Part shown: positions 60,419 through 64,000 of the stretch, piece by piece
Numbering within the stretch: position 1 is the first letter of the stretch
Layout of the letters: each line of letters opens with the position of its first letter
NCBI GenBank assembly: GCA_020310875.1
Contig: CM035439.1
Span: 143,270,700-143,334,699, forward strand
Source: Ceratopteris richardii
Taxonomy: Eukaryota; Streptophyta; Polypodiopsida; Polypodiales; Pteridaceae
Reading direction: 5' to 3'
Length of the DNA stretch: 64,000 nt
Position numbers and translations under genes: made by a program
The notes under the pieces: generated by a model
Told to the model about the DNA's origin: nothing
Seen by the model: the letters and a program-made list of their open reading frames with translations, nothing else
Database searches by the model: none

Positions 60419-61800
60419 ATTGCAATTAGCACATGTAGGTGCATTAGAGCAACACTACTCAAAACAATGAACCCTACAGACTCTAAGGAGACTAGGAGTG
60501 CATTGGCCAACTATGGAAGTTGATGTCCATAGAATGTGCAAAGAATGCCCAATCTGTCGCACTAAACCACCAGTGGAACACGCCACTCTTTATCGAGTGT
60601 CTCTAGTGCCAGATTCGAGTGAACCACTGGTAGCCTTCTTGAGGACGAAAACATTCCCTCAAGATATGACATTGGCCAGACAAAGAAGTTTGGAACAAGA
60701 AGCCCTAGAGTACGCACTCATTGGTGATAATTTATACAAATGTAGTAAAGATGGTTACCTAAGACTGTGTGTCCATGAGAGCGAATATCTGAAGATATTA
60801 GAGACTGCTCACCAAGGTGTAGCAGGAGGACACTTTGGTCCAGACCGGGTGATCAAGGCAATACTGTTTGCAGGATTTTGGTGGCCCACCCTTCACATGG
60901 ATGCACATACCTATGTGAAGAAGTGTGAGGTTTGTCAACAAACCCAGTACCCCATGTGCAAGGATGAGATGCCATTGAAGCCTATGATGGGTGGACGTGC
61001 ATTCTCTAAGTGGGGAATAGACTTTGTGGGTCCTATTAATCCCCCAGCTAAGGGTTCACATGGTGAGTATATCATCGTGGCCACAGACTATCTAACCAAG
61101 TGGGTAGAAGTGAAAGCCACTATAAAAAATGATGCTCAAACAATAGCAAAGTTCTTATTTGAAAATGTGTTCACGAGGTACGGATTGCCAATAGAGTTGG
61201 TGAGTGATAGAGGCACACACTTCTTGAATGAAGTCATAGAAAACCTTCTCCAAGAATTCTTGGTAATACATAAGAAGTCTGCTCCCTATCATCCACAAGC
61301 TAATGGTCAGGCCGAGAGCACAAATAAGATCTTATGCAATGTGCTGACTACGCTCTGATTGGGACAAACAGCTACACCATGATGTTTGGGCATACCGAGC
61401 TGCCTATAAAACGGTACTCCAAGCCACACCCTTTCAGATGGTGTTCGGTCAGAATGCGGTGCTACCCTTGGACTTTTTGATACCTACATTGAAAGTAGCA
61501 CAAGAGCATGACTGGACAGGCCATGAACTCTCCTCTCGAATCTTTGATCTTGAACGTCTAGGTGAGACACGATTGAGAGCTGCAGCAGGAATCTATGCAG
61601 CGAAGAAGAGGCAAAAGGCGTATTTTGATACACATGTGAAGGATAAAGGCTTGAAAGCAGGAGACCTAGTCCTAGTCTACACATTGAAGCAACATGCACG
61701 AAAATTAGAGAAAAGAGGCTATGGACCAATGATTATCAATAGGATCTCCACAAGTGGAGCAGTACAACTAGCCACTCTAGAGGGTGACATACTACCAAGT
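60419..61800 (+). mobile_element. Element Z integrase with two zinc domains
   Basis: The first H2C2-like zinc domain lies at about 60300-60570 (QLAHVGALEQHYSK, HWPTMEVDVHRMCKECPIC), the second at about 60690-60950 (TAHQGVAGGHFGPDRVIKAILFAGFWWPTLHMDAHTYVKKCEVC). The integrase core is at about 61005-61340, with WGIDFVGPI, SDRGTHFLNEV and the E in HPQANGQAESTNK. The C-terminal part extends to about 61800 (ARKLEKRGYGPMIINRI). No chromodomain. The doubled zinc domain is unusual. Confidence 0.88.
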
Positions 61801-62039
61801 TACATAAGCGGATGTAGAGTCAAGTTATATCAAGAACCCCTAACTGAAGAAATGCTCAATCGACTCGTTACTGCAAAGAAACGTAAGGATGAGGAAAAGA
61901 GAATTCGAGAAGAAGCACAGGCTGAAGCTTTAGAGCACATTCGACGAATGAAATTGAGAAGGCAAGGTAGAGATCAACCCATGACTGACGCTCATGAAGC
62001 TCTAGGTTATCACATGGCCATGTGCGAGGCTTCAAGTGA

Positions 62040-62430
62040 ACTGGCCCGTAAGATAGCTGATCGACGACCTTTTGTGACCCTGGAAGTAGGACAAGGAGAG
62101 AGTGCAAGGACCGTGAGAGCTTTAATTGATTCAGGAGCGGCCACTAGTGCAGTTTGGATTTCTTATTGCCACCAATTGCAATTGGAGGTAAAACCCCTAG
62201 AAGCATATCTGATAGGGTTAGGAGGTGTTGAAACTCCTTGCATGGGAGAGGTGGAACTTCCCCTCTACATTCAAGAGGTCTTCATGCCAGTAAAAGTACT
62301 AGTATGTGAGGACGAGGATCTTACTGAACCTTTCGTCTTGGGACAAGACTGGATCTATGATCACGCAGTCAACCTCAACCTAAGAAGTGGACTTCTTCAG
62401 GCTTGGGTAGGCCAAAGCCGTCTTACGATT
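62040..62430 (+). mobile_element. Second retropepsin-like domain after integrase (element Z)
   Basis: Within the open frame at 61438-63015, downstream of the integrase C-terminus and a charged helical stretch (KRKDEEKRIREEAQAEALEHIRRMKLRR), lies VTLEVGQGESARTVRALIDSGAATSAVW, then GLGGVETPCMGEVELPLYI, then FVLGQDWIYDH. This is the D-S-G-A catalytic loop, flap-side strands and the (I/V)LG-x-D-(W/F) strand of a retropepsin-like aspartic protease, in order and at normal spacing. It is distinct in sequence from the protease at 57.6-57.9 kb. The assignment is from motifs only. Confidence 0.75.
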
Positions 62431-62689
62431 GAATTAGAAAATCAAGATCTCAAACAATTAGAACAGGCACCAACTCCTGGTCCCTCCAGGAACCCACATG
62501 AAGATAATGTTATTCTTGTCCAAAGTTCTATAGTGCAGAGGATTGTCACTCTTGCCAAAGGTACAGAAGTCAAGGAGGAACTCCCATCTGTTCTAGAGAA
62601 GAATTTAAAGGGGAAGGCTCAACAACACCCAACACTGAGGAGACCGATGAACAAGAAGCATGAGCACCAACTTCGGCAGTATGAAGTGC

Positions 62690-63160
62690 CTCGTGGCATG
62701 AAACAGATATGGATACGCAAAGGGGAAAAAATCACGGCCCCAAAGATAGGGTCTCAAAAGAGCATCAAGCAAGCCACACTGTCATGGACTAAAACGAAGG
62801 AGATCTCTAGTCAACACTCTAGACATACCATGTCTATTTGGGTCCCTAAGCGGTCAATGAAGGCTAGCCCCAATGCTAGACAGATATGGGTGCCCAAGGC
62901 CTATTTACGTGCCCAAATAGCTCCAACTCTAGTCACTAGCATCATTCAACACTCACAAATCCTCTTGGCAAACAACTCAGGGACTTTACTTACATCCCAT
63001 ACTAACACGCACTAGGTCAAACCTAGGAATGTCTGGAAAGGGGTACCCAAAAGGTCCCACAGCCAGCACAATCTACCTCATAAATCTTTACCTGTCATTA
63101 GCTCTAAGAACTACGAATCCTCGATTAAAGTTTGGCGAACTAAACCCTGTATCAAACCCC
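62690..63160 (+). mobile_element. Run of IWVPK-like motifs (element Z)
   Basis: Repeated short motifs: QIWIRKG (near 62705), SIWVPKRS (near 62833), QIWVPKAY (near 62882), VWKGVPKRS (near 63030) and KVWRTKP (near 63128), separated by basic, serine-rich sequence. The function is unknown; such basic repeats could bind nucleic acid. The last two lie beyond the end of the open frame. Confidence 0.6.
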
Positions 63161-63395
63161 CTGACCCAATTGTGTAAATCCATCCACTCTGATGAAGGTG
63201 CATTTTGAGTCCATTGCATAACCAAAGTATGCATCTAGGATGACACTAACCTCTAATCACCACTCACATCTATCACAAACACTTCACCCCATTTGGATTG
63301 TCATGTTAGTATTGTGGAGGGAACACCATTACATCCTCTTTCCTATGCAACACTAATGTCCCTTCTTCTTCTAGCAGATAAGCAACAGAAGTATC

Positions 63396-64000
63396 ATGGC
63401 AGCAGTAGTAGGAACAAGCTCCCAAGCGGGCACTAGTACTCAAAGCAATTAGGATACCATGTTTGTGGAAGCTCCACTGACAGCAAGGCCTGAAGAGCTT
63501 TTGAATGTGAGAAGAATTCCTATCTCAGATCCACCAAATGGCCTAACAGAAAGAATAAAGGGGCATTCTCACTGGTTCAATGAGATGCCAGGAGACTTGG
63601 GAGATGCGTACCACATCTGGGAGTCAAAGTTGGAATTCGGAGGAGTCTGGTGGACATTTCAATTCTTCTCGAGAGAATTTGAAACATTACAGAATGCAGC
63701 CCCTCTTCAGGATATTTGGCTAAAAGCGGGATTGCAAGATTATTTCAGTGCAGCTTTGCCTAGACCTGATTTTCTTAGGTGCTACTACTTGATTGCCACA
63801 TTGAAGGCGACAGGAGATAAAGATCATTCAGGCACATTCCTGGTGCCCTCTCTATCAAACGAGGAGGAAATGAATAAGTTTGAATTGAATATTACTTTAA
63901 TCAGGGAAGCCCTTCAGATGTATGGCACCCATGTACCTTCCGATCGAGACCCTTTGATACCGGACTCTATGAACAAAAATAAAATCAAGAAGTTGAAGGA
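63396..64000 (+). mobile_element. Unrecognised reading frame at the 3' side of element Z, partial
   Basis: A frame from about 63396 (MAAVVGTSSQAG; also an ATG at 63457, MFVEAPLTARPEELLNVRR) to the window edge. It reads a soluble, tryptophan-rich protein (GHSHWFNEMPGDLGDAYHIWESKLEFGGVWWTFQFFSREFETL, PRPDFLRCYYLIATLKATGDKD) with no visible signal peptide or membrane segment in the part seen. I do not recognise the family. Its place after integrase suggests an extra element gene, as found in several plant Ty3/gypsy groups. It does not look env-like, but the C-terminus is out of view. Confidence 0.55.

Larger units (their letters stand above)
52363..64000 (+). mobile_element. Element Z: Ogre/Tat/Athila-like Ty3/gypsy, partial at right edge
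   Basis: The best-kept copy of the A/B/Z family: 5' LTR, tRNA-Asp-type primer site, leader with tandem array, gag, protease, RT, RNase H, integrase, then further reading frames after integrase. The 3' LTR lies outside the window, so its length (over 11.6 kb) and age by LTR comparison cannot be judged. The coding region is broken in about eight to ten places. RT motifs ([25 protein letters not shown]) and the primer site point to the Athila side of the group, but the extra domains after integrase are not the classic env-like frame of Athila. Confidence 0.92.

Noticed and set aside
63396-64000. Env-like gene of an Athila element
   Set aside because: No signal peptide or membrane segment is visible in the part seen, and the frame is cut by the window edge, so the claim cannot be supported.

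Overview
This window is plant nuclear DNA made almost entirely of retrotransposons. The evidence is Ty1/copia and Ty3/gypsy polyproteins of plant type, a chromovirus with a chromodomain, plant L1-type LINE proteins (DUF4283-like ORF1, C-terminal zf-RVT), primer sites matching initiator tRNA-Met or tRNA-Asp, and long TA and GA microsatellites. No host protein gene, rRNA gene or functional tRNA gene was found. The layered nesting suggests pericentromeric or other gene-poor DNA of a large-genome land plant. The species cannot be fixed from this sequence.

Layout. 1-447: unassigned, possibly the end of another element. 453-16130: a minus-strand Ty3/gypsy element of Ogre/Tat/Athila-like type (element A), split by a plus-strand chromovirus at 1624-8713 with 440-bp LTRs and a perfect 5-bp target duplication. 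16131-17454: old DNA with a LINE remnant. 17455-17855: a copia gag scrap (H). 17860-26046: a minus-strand gypsy element (C), split by a LINE at 20364-25496 whose 5' part is inverted. 26047-29997: a minus-strand copia fossil (D). 30000-31140: a plus-strand copia scrap (E). 31345-33083: a short non-coding LTR element. 33084-34848: unassigned. 34849-47513: copia element G, with copia element F (35229-41584) inside its 5' LTR. 47514-48455: AT-rich, nothing recognised. 48456-50933: a reduced minus-strand relative of A (element B). 50934-52362: repeats and a 160-bp TA tract. 52363-64000: a plus-strand relative of A (element Z) running off the right edge.

Elements A, B and Z belong to one family. 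Z is the most informative copy: it shows gag, protease, RT, RNase H, two integrase zinc domains in tandem, an integrase core, a second retropepsin-like domain after integrase, a run of IWVPK-like motifs, and a further unrecognised reading frame. Both A and Z carry a tandem array around a TCGCGA core in the leader, with a different unit in each.

The chromovirus is the other unusual element. Each LTR holds a tRNA-like segment with box A and box B at tRNA spacing, upstream of the Pol II TATA box. Its leader holds four more tRNA-like segments on the opposite strand. All the LTR elements look broken to some degree and are described here as fossils.
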